Shown in pieces: positions 37,092 to 46,966 of a stretch of DNA of 64,000 nucleotides. How positions within the stretch are numbered: position 1 is the first letter of the stretch; each line of letters starts with the position of its first letter. The DNA comes from Phytomonas francai (lineage: Eukaryota; Euglenozoa; Kinetoplastea; Trypanosomatida; Trypanosomatidae), in assembly GCA_001766655.1 (NCBI GenBank), contig MJCC01000012.1, forward strand, positions 227,980-291,979, given 5' to 3'. The translations under genes were made by a program, and so were the position numbers. The notes below the pieces were generated by a model that saw nothing but the letters and a program-made list of their open reading frames with translations, did no database searches and was not told the DNA's origin.

Positions 37092-40000
37092 ATGACAGAG
37101 CGTTCCCTGCCCGTCCGCTCCGCGTCCGCGGGGCGGTATGTGATCCTGGCGACCGACTTCCCCTCCGCGCGGGTGTTCGACACCGCCTCGTCGACGCTGG
37201 CGGCGCTCGTGAGGCTGCCGGGGCGGGCCGCGCCGGGGCTCGCGACGACGACCCTCACCGCCGTCGCGATCACCGCCGCGGCGTCGGTGCCCCTCAGGGC
37301 CCCCTCTCACGGGGAGGCCCGTCCCCTCCCCCCCCCCCCCCCCTCCCGGGCTGTCTCGCGGCGATGGGGCTGAGCGACGGGACGGTGGTCGTGCACGACG
37401 TCGTCGCGGACGCGGCCCTCGCGCACGTCGTCGCGGACGCGGCCCTCCGGCGGCCGATCCGGGCGCTCGCCTTTGGCGGGCCGCGCTACCTCGCGGGCCT
37501 CGACGCGGGCGGCGNNNNNNNNNNNNNNNNNNNNNNNNNNNNNNNNNNNNNNNNNNNNNNNNNNNNNNNNNNNNNNNNNNNNNNNNNNNNNNNNNNNNNC
37601 TCGCGGCCGCCTGGGAGGGCGCGGCGGGCCCCGCGGGCGGCCTGCGGGTGCTCGTGGCGGGGCCGACCCTGGTGCTCTACCGCATCCGCTTCCACCCCGC
37701 CCCCACCGCGGGGGACGGGACGCAGGATGCCGCGATGGTGACGCGCAGGGGGCACGCGCAGGAGGTGCAGAAGCTGCTCTCCTTCGCCTCGCAGGGCTCG
37801 GAGGTGGGGTTCGTCTGGATGGGGCCTTCCTCGCCCGGCTCGTCGGGGCTGTTTGTGATTACGGCAAGCTCCGATGATGGGCTCCTCCGCGTCTGGGATC
37901 TTCACTACGGTGATGCGAATACCGCGGGAAATAATCCAAACGTAAACGCTAACACGAGCAATGTTGCCTGGGGAAGAGGGGGGGGCGCGCGTTGCCGGCG
38001 GACTTTGCTCTGCGGGCAGCGAATAACGAGCCTCAGCGTCCTTTGCCACAAGGAAGGGAGCGGTGCCGCCGGTATGGCGACCGGGGATCCTTCCGCTCTC
38101 GCCCATAATAATATAAATAATAATGGTGGATTTTTTGCGGTGGTGGTGGGAACGCTTAGTGGGGTGGTTTTGATGTGGGATCTCACTCAAAATCTGCCAC
38201 CGCGTGCGGTGGAGGTTCAGCCGCTGCTGCCGATGCTTGCGATGGTTTCGGAGAACCCCGCAGGGCGGCTGCTCCTTGCCGACACCCTCCCCCTCGATGG
38301 AGAGGATGGAAACGTCTTAAATCAGGAACATAATAATGATAATGGTACAAATACGACTTCGCCTCTGCGGGATTCGTTATTACCATCGCTGCCCTTGCTT
38401 CTTCTCCGCGGGCGCTTTGCCTTTCCACGCTTCGAGGTCGTCCGCGCGGGCGAACTCGCGCAGGCGCCGTTGTCGTCATACGCCGCTGCCTCCGTGCACC
38501 CCTCCACAACCCTTCTTACCGTGAGCGGGGGAGGCGTCGGTGGGTCTGGAAAGGCCGGGATCGCGGCGGGGCCTTCGAACGAGCCCGGTCGGTCGTCCTC
38601 CCACGCGGTGGAGGGGCTGGACGTGGCCTTCGAGGTTGCCGATACGGCCTGGGCGCAGGGGGAGCGCTACCGACTCGCAGCGAAAGCCTCGCTCGCGGGC
38701 ACGACCGCCTTCCCCGCCGTCGTGACCGTCCACGCGGCCTCGACGAAGGCCCTCCCGGCCACGCAGCCGACCCTCGAGGAGCGCCTCCGCCGCCTCGCTG
38801 CCGCGCGAAAGGAGGCCGCGAAGGAAGAAGGCGAGGGCGGCGCCAACGAGGAGGGGGGTCCTCTCCTTCTCGAGCCCCCCGCGGGCTCCCTCGGACGGGC
38901 GACCGTCCCGCTCTACCAGGCCCTCCACGCCGGCGACGAGGCCGCCGTGATGGAGCTGTTGAGTATTGCCGGGAATGGCAGCCTCGCCGGCCGACGCGCG
39001 ACCGCCCGCTCCCTCCACCTCTCCTACGCCCTTCGTCTGCTTTACCTGCTCGCGCGGCGGGTCGGGATCGTCAGCGAGCGGGCGGTCGCCGTCGCCGGCC
39101 AGCAGGGCGGCACGCGCGCGGTCGTCGGCGCCGGCCTCGCCTCCATCTCCTGCCGCTCGCTTGCGCTGGAGTGGATTAATACGATTGTCGAATGTCGAGG
39201 GATGGAGATGTTCCTCGCCCAACTCGCCGCGGGACGACAGGGAGAAGGGGACGACAAACGCGCCGGAAATCCAACCCCCCCGCCTCCTCCTCATCCTGCC
39301 TCGGACCCGTCGGCGCAGGTAAACGTTGAGGAAGCGGATAAAAAGGAAGAAATGGAGAGGGAGTCGCTGCCGAAGGATTTCATCGCGCCGATTCTCCACC
39401 AATACCGAAGCATGTGCCGTCAGTACGATAAGTTGGCGATGCTTCACGGTCGCCTTTCCATATTCAACGCAGTCCGCCCATCGGAGCGGAATCTTTTCGT
39501 CAACCGATCGAGAAAAATGCTCTCCTCAAATCTCGAAATGACGCCCGCGGCCGCGGATATGAAGCTGCAAAGGCTTTCACGTCAACACGCAAAAGGTGGA
39601 GCGGGCGTGGTGCCCGACGATATCCTCTTTCCTGCGATGTTTACCGAGGTGCGGAGCGCGCGGCGAGGGGAGCACCACATCGTGAAGGTCACCAGCCGTC
39701 TTTCACATCGGAAAAAGCTCCGAAAAGGGTCTTCGGAGGAGAACAAAGAAGCCCGTGCCCTCCTCGCGGAGGCCACGCAGCTTGCGAAGAAAAGCCTCCG
39801 CGAGGAGGAGGCAGAGAACGAAAGCGATGGGCCGCTTGATGACGCCTTGGATGAGATGAGTCTTGGCAGTAGTAGCGATAGCTACTCGGAAGGTGCGGAG
39901 GAAGGATCCCTCACCACGGAGGAGCTCTCAAAGGACACTAGCGAGGTTGGAGACGATGAGGAATACCAAAAAAAGAAGAAGAAACGCGGAGAAAAGTCAA

Positions 40001-40341
40001 CGACGACGGCGGAGATGCTACCGAACCTCCCTTCTGACAGTGACGCGAGCGATAACGAGGGTATCGAGGAGCTCACGGAAGACAGTGATGACGTGGATTT
40101 AGACGAATCGGATATCGACGACGAAGAGGAGGATGAAGACAACGAGGACGAAGAAGAAGATAGTGATGACATACCCCCACGGGATCTACAGGCATCCTCT
40201 GAGGATGACGATGAGGATAATAGCGATGATGGAATGGGCGAGGATATGAAGGAGCTCCTGCGAGAGCAGCAACGGAAATCCGGCGGAGGCGACGCCGATC
40301 AAAGGGAATTCCGGAAGGGGAAACGAGTTCGAACAGATTAA
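37092..40341 (+). CDS. WDR43: Utp5/WDR43-like WD40 protein, frameshifted, with assembly gap
   Basis: The presumed start is ATG 37092. The first part (RYVILATDFPSARVFDTA) is in one frame. After the 16-C run at 37328-37343 the next blade (GLSDGTVVVHDV) is in another. After 85 N (37515-37599) the gene continues in the third frame to TAA at 40339-40341. The frame changes are probably sequence or assembly errors, not decay, since the downstream frame is intact for 2.7 kb. WD40 blades include TASSDDGLLRVWDLHYGD and GTLSGVVLMWDLTQN. A Utp12-type helical domain follows (YQALHAGDEAAVMELL; YRSMCRQYDKLAMLHGRLS), then an acidic Asp/Glu tail and basic end. This is the layout of Utp5/WDR43, a t-UTP component of the small-subunit processome acting on pre-rRNA in the nucleolus. 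Asn-rich inserts from AAT repeats occur (near 38106 and 38330). Confidence 0.75.
37328..37343 (+). repeat. 16-C homopolymer at a frame break
   Basis: Sixteen C in a row, where the readable WD40 frame shifts by one base (equivalent to one missing or two extra). Consistent with homopolymer miscounting. Confidence 0.8.
37515..37599. other. assembly gap, 85 N
   Basis: A run of N inside the Utp5-like gene, in extremely GC-rich surroundings. The true length is unknown, so frame across it cannot be judged. Confidence 0.99.
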
Positions 40342-41208
40342 TCGTCAAAATACACGAAGGATGGGTGGAGAATACACAATTATTATATTAAGTGAGAAGG
40401 GCTCCACAAAAAAAAAAAAAAAAGCGAACATCCCATTGGTGGTTTAAATGCACAATTTGAGATCCGGAAAAAAAAAAAAAGATGGGCGCTGTAAGGGCTT
40501 TATGTAAAAGTTGAAGTGGTAAAGGATAATAAAGAGAAAAACTCTTTCCCAATCTTTAAAGTACAAGCTCCTTTTATTGCTCTCATTGAACTGTTGTTGT
40601 TTTGTTTTCCGGAGGGTACGTTTGACAGGTATTCAATCTTAAAGTCAAGATAATTGGGAATTAATAGAACCTTTTAAAGAATAAATAGGGCCGCTTAAAT
40701 CGAATAACATATCCCTCCAACATATGACCGTTAATTTAAAAAATCGAACAGTATTTTAGCACGTGAAACATGTTTCGTCCTCCCCTCCCCCATGGAGAAA
40801 TATGAGAATGCAGGCATTCAATTGGGATCTTCTTTCTTCGCATGGTCTATTTTATCATTTGACAACCAAAGTGAAGTTATTTAGTTTACAACTTTTAGAA
40901 CGCAAAAAAAAAAAAATTCAACATTCATTGGAAGGAAAAGTTCAGGTCATAGTTCCTTTTATTTTATTTTTTCCTTGTATTGTTTCTCTATTTGACGGGC
41001 TACACCGTGTGGGGGTATTTTCTCTGAATCGCTCGGGAATTCGATCCCCTCTATTTATTTTGCTGTGCCCTCGTCTGGCGCACGCCCCCCGCAGGCGCAA
41101 TCCTATCCTATAGATATTAGCAGCATTAATAGTAGTAGTGGTAGGGATCAGACTATTCTAATTTATTTTATTTCAAAGGTCAAGGACGCTTTTAGAGGAA
41201 ATCGCGCG
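40342..41208. other. intergenic, AT-rich
   Basis: No convincing gene. A-runs at about 40408-40423 and 40468-40480; T-rich stretches near 40960-40990. A frame covering part of 40763-41113 lacks gene-like composition. Confidence 0.5.
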
Positions 41209-41985
41209 ATGCTCTTTCGGACGCCTCTTGCGCATCGTTGGCTGGGGCTTTTCCCCCGTCGGGGCCGCGAGATGCACCGGCTATTGGAGTACCACTTCTG
41301 GGGCCTCACGCGTTATCGCCTGCTCCCGCACTTTCTCGGGCTCGACTACGCCGGCAACGTGATTTTCTTCCCCGCCTACCGGAGGCAGGGGTTGGGGGGC
41401 TGGGGGGCGGTGACCTTAGGCGCCCCTGGCGGGATCTCGACGAGCTTTGTGGGCCCGAACACGACCGCGATGAACGTCCTCGAGGATGGCTACCCGATGC
41501 ACCACAAGGCCGGCCGGAAGCTGCACGACTTCATCGCGCAGGAGCGCCGCCGCTGGCTCGCCGGGGCGGCCGCGGAGGCCGAGGGCGCGGCCCGCGAGCA
41601 GCGCTTCCGCGACCACCTCGCGGTGCTGCTGTCGAACCCGCGGGTGCTGCGGCGGGTCCTGCGGGTGCACCCCGGGCTCACGCTGGCCTACCGGGCCCTC
41701 TACCTCTACCTCTGGGGCCTCCTCCTCGCCCTCCTCGCGCAGGGCTACCTGCTCTTCCGGGGGTGGGTGCAGCCCCCCGCGCGCGAGGGCCTGCGCCGCG
41801 CCGAGGCCCGCCTGCTCCACCTCCCCCGCCTCGTCTTCGCCGCGCTCGCCGGGGCCGCCGCGGCCGCCCCGACGACGGCGGCCCGCGCGCGAGGGACGGG
41901 GGGGCAGGAGGAGCGCCGCCGGGTCTGGTGGACCCGAGTCCTCGCCGTCCTCCTCCTCCTCTTCTCCGTCCTCTGCGTATTATAA
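41209..41985 (+). CDS. small membrane protein, hypothetical (258 aa)
   Basis: 258 aa from the ATG at 41209; the open frame before it has no ATG. The N-terminus is short and basic (MLFRTPLAHRWLGLFPRRG), compatible with mitochondrial import. An ordered, aromatic-rich region follows (LLEYHFWGLTRYRLLPHFL, then LDYAGNVIFFPAYRR). Hydrophobic segments lie at about 163-182 (LWGLLLALLAQGYLLF) and at the extreme C-terminus (RVLAVLLLLFSVLCVL), suggesting two membrane spans. The LDYAGNVIF patch faintly recalls the NDUFA12/B17.2 family, but the rest does not fit, so no function is assigned. The coding sequence is extremely GC-rich in its second half, and a 13-G run starts right after the TAA stop. Confidence 0.7.
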   Translation: MLFRTPLAHRWLGLFPRRGREMHRLLEYHFWGLTRYRLLPHFLGLDYAGNVIFFPAYRRQGLGGWGAVTLGAPGGISTSFVGPNTTAMNVLEDGYPMHHKAGRKLHDFIAQERRRWLAGAAAEAEGAAREQRFRDHLAVLLSNPRVLRRVLRVHPGLTLAYRALYLYLWGLLLALLAQGYLLFRGWVQPPAREGLRRAEARLLHLPRLVFAALAGAAAAAPTTAARARGTGGQEERRRVWWTRVLAVLLLLFSVLCVL

Positions 41986-41998
41986 GGGGGGGGGGGGG
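41986..41998 (+). repeat. 13-G run directly after stop codon
   Basis: Thirteen G begin at the first base after TAA 41983-41985. See the G-tract finding. Confidence 0.9.
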
Positions 41999-42982
41999 TC
42001 ATCCCTGTCTCTTCACGCACTTCGCGCGATTCTTTGCTCGAGCAGGGATCTTCCTGTTTGGGGAAGGAAAGGATCTGACGTCAACAGGCAAGAAAGGAAT
42101 TCGGGGATACGGAGTGAATGACGTAGGGGTGTTTGAAATGAACATCGAAAAGTGGAAAAGGTACGTGCGGCTTTTGGGATCGAGGGATGGGAACAGGTCC
42201 GTGATTGGTGCTTCCTTTTTCTTTCTTGGGGAGGCGAGATTCACGTGCATACTCGATGCGCTTAAGGAACGCACTGTTTGTAATAGCGAACGATCCTTGT
42301 TAACGGTTTTCCCCATTGACCGGTGTGAGTGAAAGAGAGGAAATAAATGGGTTCCGTTCACAAAATTCAGACGTGTTTGATCCTTAGCATTTACTTTATC
42401 TTCGTCTATGGCAAGTCGCATTTTCATTATTTTTTTTTTTTTTACATGTCCTTTTCTCTCCTTTCTTGATCGTTTTTTCCCGAGGTGGGTACGGTGAATC
42501 TTAAAATATGTCTTCAGCTCTTTGGTTTGCGTTTGGTTCCCTCTGAAAGGTTTCGAAGCTTGAATATGGAAGTCCATCCGCTCTTATTTGGGGGTAGTTT
42601 GAGTTTTATACGCCCTGAGCACTTTTTTTTTTCGGTAATGAGTAGAAATTACCATGCTATATACATGTGGAAACACTCTGCGTTCAAACTCTTACATAGA
42701 ATTACGAAATGTAACTAATTGAGAGTCTATACGCATTATCAAGAAGCCGCATTTAATAAACACGGTGCATTTCTTTTTTTTCCCCCTAAAATCAGTTTAT
42801 TCGGCGCTTTCCCTATGCAAAAAAAAATCTATTGAAACGCATCAAAAAGCATAACGAAGGAGGTGGATGATAAAAATGAAATAATGTCAGGTGGCTGACG
42901 TGATATTGCGTAATTTCGATTAGAAGCCTTTACAGGTGGCAATATACTCTGGAGATGGAACAAGGTGCATATTCGCCTTCAC

Positions 42983-43027
<45 letters not shown>

Positions 43028-43734
43028 TTTTATTTTTATTTCTGAAAATATACAACTATTTGTGTTGCGATTGCCGTTGCTTATTTCTGGTGATAGCCAA
43101 GCCTTTTTTTTTCGTTCTGAATGAAGAATCCATGTCTTATGCATAAAATTGAACGAGAAAAAATAGTGCAACAAGTGGAGAATTTCGATGATTTATAGGT
43201 CATTTTCTTTGTTCGCCCTAGCCAGCTTAAAAAGCGACTAAGGATTTCCAATGAATTAAAGAAACCCTGCAATGTTATTTTCATGTGGCGGGAGAGGGAA
43301 GTAAAATTCCAATTTACGATCTTTTTGTATGTTATTTTCCCCGATACACATTTCAAGTCCAAATAGCCCCGCCTTTCTTAAAAGGAAGGAAGGAATATAT
43401 AAAAGACTATGATGGATACATTGTTTAATAATAATAGTAATAATAATAAAAGCATTACATGCTTTTAAAAACAAATTGCTGGCGTTCATGCTCTGAAGTT
43501 TTCGTATTCCTACTTCACTGAACAGAGGCCTCATCTATTTTATTTTCTTCTTTTGCCTTTCACGGTGAAAATTGTTCTAAATACATCCATAAACATGTAT
43601 CAAAGAAACTTACATGGGGGGAGGCATGCATGTACTAAAAGCCATTTTTCCCCTTTTTTGATTTATTTCAAATATAATTAAACACTTTGAAAGGAAAAAA
43701 ATTGTGAAACACGACGTACCCTCGGGAAGGCTCC
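41999..43734. other. 1.7-kb gene-free stretch with (TA)20
   Basis: No supported gene. The first 350 bp are of middling GC and could be 3' UTR; the rest is AT-rich with a TA microsatellite at 42985-43025. Frames on either strand are short, lack good starts, or read as low-complexity Lys/Arg/Ser. Confidence 0.5.
42985..43025. repeat. (TA)20 microsatellite
   Basis: About 41 nt of uninterrupted TA, the longest of several TA tracts in the window. Confidence 0.95.
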
Positions 43735-44523
43735 ATGCGGTGCGGTTCGAAAAGCCTCTTTGCGCGCACCAGGACGCTTCTGCACGCGTCGGTTTTACCA
43801 GCAAACTACAGCAACGTTCCTTACCAAAACCCACCCCCCCTGGACAAATGGAAGCAGCGAAAGACCCACGACAAGCACAATCACGGGGATAGGCCGTGGA
43901 AGGGTGCTTTTCCCCCCGCCGCGTCGCTGTTGGAGCCCCCGGCGCCGATGCGAGGGACCTTTATCGACCCCCCGTTGATGATCCTCACCCATTTTAACGA
44001 AAATCACCGCGTCATTTCGTTCCGGCGCCGCCTTCACGGCCCCGCGGACGTCGCCCTGCGCCCAATCGAGGCCCCCCCTTCCTCGGCGTTCTTCTCGGAA
44101 ACCCGTGAGGCCTGGGAAAGGCGGGCCCCTGTGCATAATTACGGGGACTATTTGCATCCCACGCACAGGCCAAACGATCTTTCCTGTCGGTGGGCGCAGA
44201 AGTTCTACGGGCAGGTGACCTTCGCGCCGCGGAATTACCCTTACCCCACCTCCCGCTGGCTTGCGCGGCGCTTTCATATGAAAAAGCACCGCATTATAAA
44301 ACGTTTTCGCTTTCGCCGTTATAAACTCGCGGCGGTCGCGAACCTGCCCTTTGCACGGATGATTCGCGTGGGGATGCTGCCGGAATTGAAAAGCAGTAAA
44401 ACGAAGAAAGCGGACATTGTCGAGGGCGGACTCTCTGAGCACCTCGTGAAGACCGCGAAGACATCCACTGGGGGGAAGGTCAGCGGAAAACGCACCCGAC
44501 CGAAGTCGAAATATCAGGTTTAG
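43735..44523 (+). CDS. basic, probably mitochondrial protein (ribosomal-protein-like)
   Basis: 262 aa. The N-terminus MRCGSKSLFARTRTLLHASV looks like a mitochondrial presequence (Arg, Ser, Leu, no acidic residues). The body is rich in Pro, His, Trp and Arg. A strongly basic helix-like segment lies at about 181-200 (FHMKKHRIIKRFRFRRYK) before LAAVANLPFARMIRVGMLP and a Lys-rich tail. Size, charge and tail resemble small mitochondrial ribosomal proteins that thread into rRNA, but I cannot match it to a named subunit. The stop is TAG. An alternative is another mitochondrial RNA-binding protein. Confidence 0.8.
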   Translation: MRCGSKSLFARTRTLLHASVLPANYSNVPYQNPPPLDKWKQRKTHDKHNHGDRPWKGAFPPAASLLEPPAPMRGTFIDPPLMILTHFNENHRVISFRRRLHGPADVALRPIEAPPSSAFFSETREAWERRAPVHNYGDYLHPTHRPNDLSCRWAQKFYGQVTFAPRNYPYPTSRWLARRFHMKKHRIIKRFRFRRYKLAAVANLPFARMIRVGMLPELKSSKTKKADIVEGGLSEHLVKTAKTSTGGKVSGKRTRPKSKYQV

Positions 44524-44883
44524 AGTGGGAAAAAAGGAAAATACGAAAAGGATATTTATAGGTAGATATATATATCATTTGCGTATGTATTTGTTTGGGG
44601 GTCTGAATTGGTGCATGTTGAGGAAGAGGGGGGGGGGCGGGGGGAGGAAGTTTATGGTGCTTGCTGTTTGATATCTACAATGAATACAAAGACATCACAA
44701 TGATAATAATAAAAGGCAGGAAGATTTTTTCCTTAAATTTTGTCTGACGCTTAATTGAAATACTTCCATTTATCCCATCTATTTGTTTTTCCCCTTTCAC
44801 ACGCATTAGGATAAAAGCGTGACATTTTTGTGCAGAGGAGCACAACTTCCCTATTTAAGAAAATATCCAACAAAAGGAACGCA

Positions 44884-44899
44884 TTTATCTTTCTTTTAG
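44884..44899 (+). promoter_or_regulatory. putative spliced-leader acceptor
   Basis: TTTATCTTTCTTTTAG, a strong pyrimidine tract plus AG, 29 nt before the ATG at 44928. It places the small upstream ORF inside the 5' UTR. Confidence 0.45.
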
Positions 44900-44915
44900 A
44901 AATTAGATATCATTT

Positions 44916-44927
44916 ATGCGTGTATAG
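44916..44927 (+). promoter_or_regulatory. minimal upstream ORF abutting the start codon
   Basis: ATG CGT GTA TAG lies in frame with and immediately before ATG 44928. If the acceptor at 44898-44899 is used, the mRNA carries this three-codon uORF, whose stop touches the main start. It could lower translation or need reinitiation. Confidence 0.4.
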
Positions 44928-46418
44928 ATGCGCTTCTGTGTGAGAAGGGCGAGAAGAAGCTGTAATCCTACGCATATTATACGAGCGCATCAAAGCCTCT
45001 TTTCAACCAAATCGTCCACCTCGGATCTCCTTAACGACGAGCAAGAAATCCTTCCCGCTCCGTTTTCCGACGCGTTTCTGAAGGAATGGCTTCCCATCTT
45101 AACCTCATCGCCCACTTCTCACTCGTTTAGCTCTCCTATAGGATTTCCTTCTCGTACGGGAGAAGTAAGACAGAATTTTCAGGATACATTTGAAAAACAA
45201 TTCACCATTTTATCCATTAAAGAGTTGGAGGCGATGGCGGTAGCGTGGAGGGAGCGCGCTCGTTTGTGGCGTATTCGAGATTTAATAACGTACTGCACTT
45301 ATGAGGGAAGGCTATTTAATAGCGTCGTCAATAAAGGAAAAATTGAAGCCACTCTTCCACTGGATGAGCTTTTTCAAAATACACCAGAAATAGCACAGGA
45401 AAATATCAAAAAAGTTTGTGAAAGGATGAAGGGAAAGGAGCAGCTTATGTGCATGTGGGCAGTGCAGATGTGTTTAGCGGCGCTTTTTGAGAACGCTGCG
45501 GGAGAATTTCGCGGGAGATCCTTCGCTCAGACGGTAAATAGCAGTGATAATGATAATGCGGTTGATACTAATGAGAAAGATAATATTGAAGACAGAAATG
45601 TAGGTTTTGCTGGTGGGAAGGTCCTACGTTGTTCAATTCTTCATGAGGAGCTCGAGCATTGGCTTTCGGCGCGTGTGCTGCCTCTGCTTTCGTATTTTGC
45701 TGCGATAGATGAATTCAATGGCAATAACCATAACTATCCTGTTAGTAATGTGGATGCAGAAAGCAGAAGCGGAGGAGAAACAAGGGAGGAAAAGCAGGGA
45801 AGGAAATCCTTTAAAGAGGAACGAGTATATTTTCAAGAAGATATGGGGCTTTCATTTTCGGAGCAGCTGTGTATTTTGCATGTATCTCTTTTGTTAGTTT
45901 GCTTTAATCTGGGATTGCTCGAAAACGTTAACTCTTTCGAAAAGGGTGCCTTGAGAACTCCTCCCCCTCCCCCTTGCGAAGGCGCACGCAAACGGCTTTA
46001 TCAAGATATACTAGCATGCTCCTCGGGATTCAAAAAGATAGTGACGGAAAGAACAGAGCCCTCAAACTCTGCATGTGGTATTCTCCACAATAAAATTTAT
46101 CAAATTCTCCGAAAGAACCTCACAACCAATGCGACGAACGAAGAGATTGTGAAAAATGAAATAAATGAAGCAGGTGCGAAAAAGGTCCCGCCATCGTTGA
46201 AGTGCGCGCGTGTAATTCAAAATTACTTTATTCACGCCAAAGGTTCAACCTTTTCTGGCGACTTAATCTCTTTGAAGTATCCGTTTTCGCATATGGCAAA
46301 CCGCAACGGTAGTTTCTCTGCGCAAGAGGATGATACCATGGTCGAGCAGATCAATGAGCAGCTCAGTCAAATTGCTCTTCAAGGAGGAGGAGGAGGAGGA
46401 GGAGTAAATTCGCGTTGA
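44928..46418 (+). CDS. hypothetical, probably mitochondrial protein (496 aa)
   Basis: Not recognised. The N-terminus MRFCVRRARRSCNP is Arg-rich and free of acidic residues, followed by RAHQSLFSTKSS, a good mitochondrial presequence. The body looks helical (IKELEAMAVAWRERARLWR; EQLMCMWAVQMCLAALFEN; FSEQLCILHVSLLLVCFNL), interrupted by Asp/Asn-rich and Lys/Glu inserts, and ends in a Gly run (GGA repeat, 46381-46404). It could be a helical-repeat protein of the RNA-processing type common in kinetoplastid mitochondria, but no repeat unit is certain. It lies just before the two mitochondrial-type DNA ligases. The stop is TGA. Confidence 0.7.
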   Translation: MRFCVRRARRSCNPTHIIRAHQSLFSTKSSTSDLLNDEQEILPAPFSDAFLKEWLPILTSSPTSHSFSSPIGFPSRTGEVRQNFQDTFEKQFTILSIKELEAMAVAWRERARLWRIRDLITYCTYEGRLFNSVVNKGKIEATLPLDELFQNTPEIAQENIKKVCERMKGKEQLMCMWAVQMCLAALFENAAGEFRGRSFAQTVNSSDNDNAVDTNEKDNIEDRNVGFAGGKVLRCSILHEELEHWLSARVLPLLSYFAAIDEFNGNNHNYPVSNVDAESRSGGETREEKQGRKSFKEERVYFQEDMGLSFSEQLCILHVSLLLVCFNLGLLENVNSFEKGALRTPPPPPCEGARKRLYQDILACSSGFKKIVTERTEPSNSACGILHNKIYQILRKNLTTNATNEEIVKNEINEAGAKKVPPSLKCARVIQNYFIHAKGSTFSGDLISLKYPFSHMANRNGSFSAQEDDTMVEQINEQLSQIALQGGGGGGGVNSR

Positions 46419-46966
46419 TTATTGTTATCACGGAAATAATAGAAGGGCAAGCTGTATGACCAAAAGAAACTAATCTTGACGAGCAGGTACTATTTTAAAA
46501 TTATGTGGAAACGACTAATTTTTCTTGCTTTCTTTTCATTTTATGATTTCTTTTAAATGACTTTTTCATATATTTATTTGTTTACCCAAGTAAAATATTA
46601 TCTTCTCTTTCCCCATTCTATTTTCCATCGTATGAATCCATGAACTTGGATATTATAAATGATTTATTCTCAATTAAATCAAGGCATATAAGTGACTTGC
46701 GAGCTTTAGTCGTTTCTTCAAACGGTTAATAAAGCTCGCTCAACAAATAATAATACACAAACCACAGATAAGTAGAGGAAAGGGAACATTAAGAGGCCTA
46801 TACAGGAAGAAAAGTGACGATTTAAACTACGCGGTCTGCTCGACAGGGTTACTACGTTTACTGTCTGCGAAAACGGAAGTTGATATTAAGTGCAAGGAGG
46901 TTCGTAAGATTAAATAAATACCCCATCTCGCCTCCAATTAAAAAGGAAGAAAAAGAAAAGAGAAGT
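46419..46966. other. intergenic, AT-rich
   Basis: No gene seen. T-rich patches near 46516-46580 and 46600-46625. The frame upstream of ATG 46967 opens only with TTG. Confidence 0.5.

Larger units (their letters stand above)
44524..44927. other. intergenic, G-tract and a 3-codon upstream ORF
   Basis: No gene seen. A 10-G run at 44628-44637, continuing as CGGGGGGAGG. T-rich acceptor region ending in AG 44898-44899. A tiny upstream frame (44916-44927: three codons then TAG) abuts the next start codon. Confidence 0.6.

Noticed and set aside
41209..41985. NDUFA12/B17.2-like complex I subunit
   Set aside because: Only one short patch (LDYAGNVIF) resembles it; the rest of the protein and its two hydrophobic segments do not.
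41238..42332. 364-codon + strand frame overlapping the 258-aa membrane protein
   Set aside because: First two-thirds are Pro/Arg/Ala/Gly shadow of the real gene; the remainder runs through the G13 run into 3' flank without recognisable content.
41999..42577. 192-codon minus-strand frame
   Set aside because: Lys/Arg/Ser-rich with no domain, on the opposite strand to every other gene, and overlapping the 3' flank of the membrane protein.
46880..46966. Longer N-termini using TTG or GTG for several genes (also at 5950, 26987, 34587, 41065, 49476, 51716, 53971, 58466, 60773)
   Set aside because: Nuclear genes of this kind start at ATG. The upstream extensions read as AT-rich spacer, and the in-frame ATGs give better presequences or normal family lengths.
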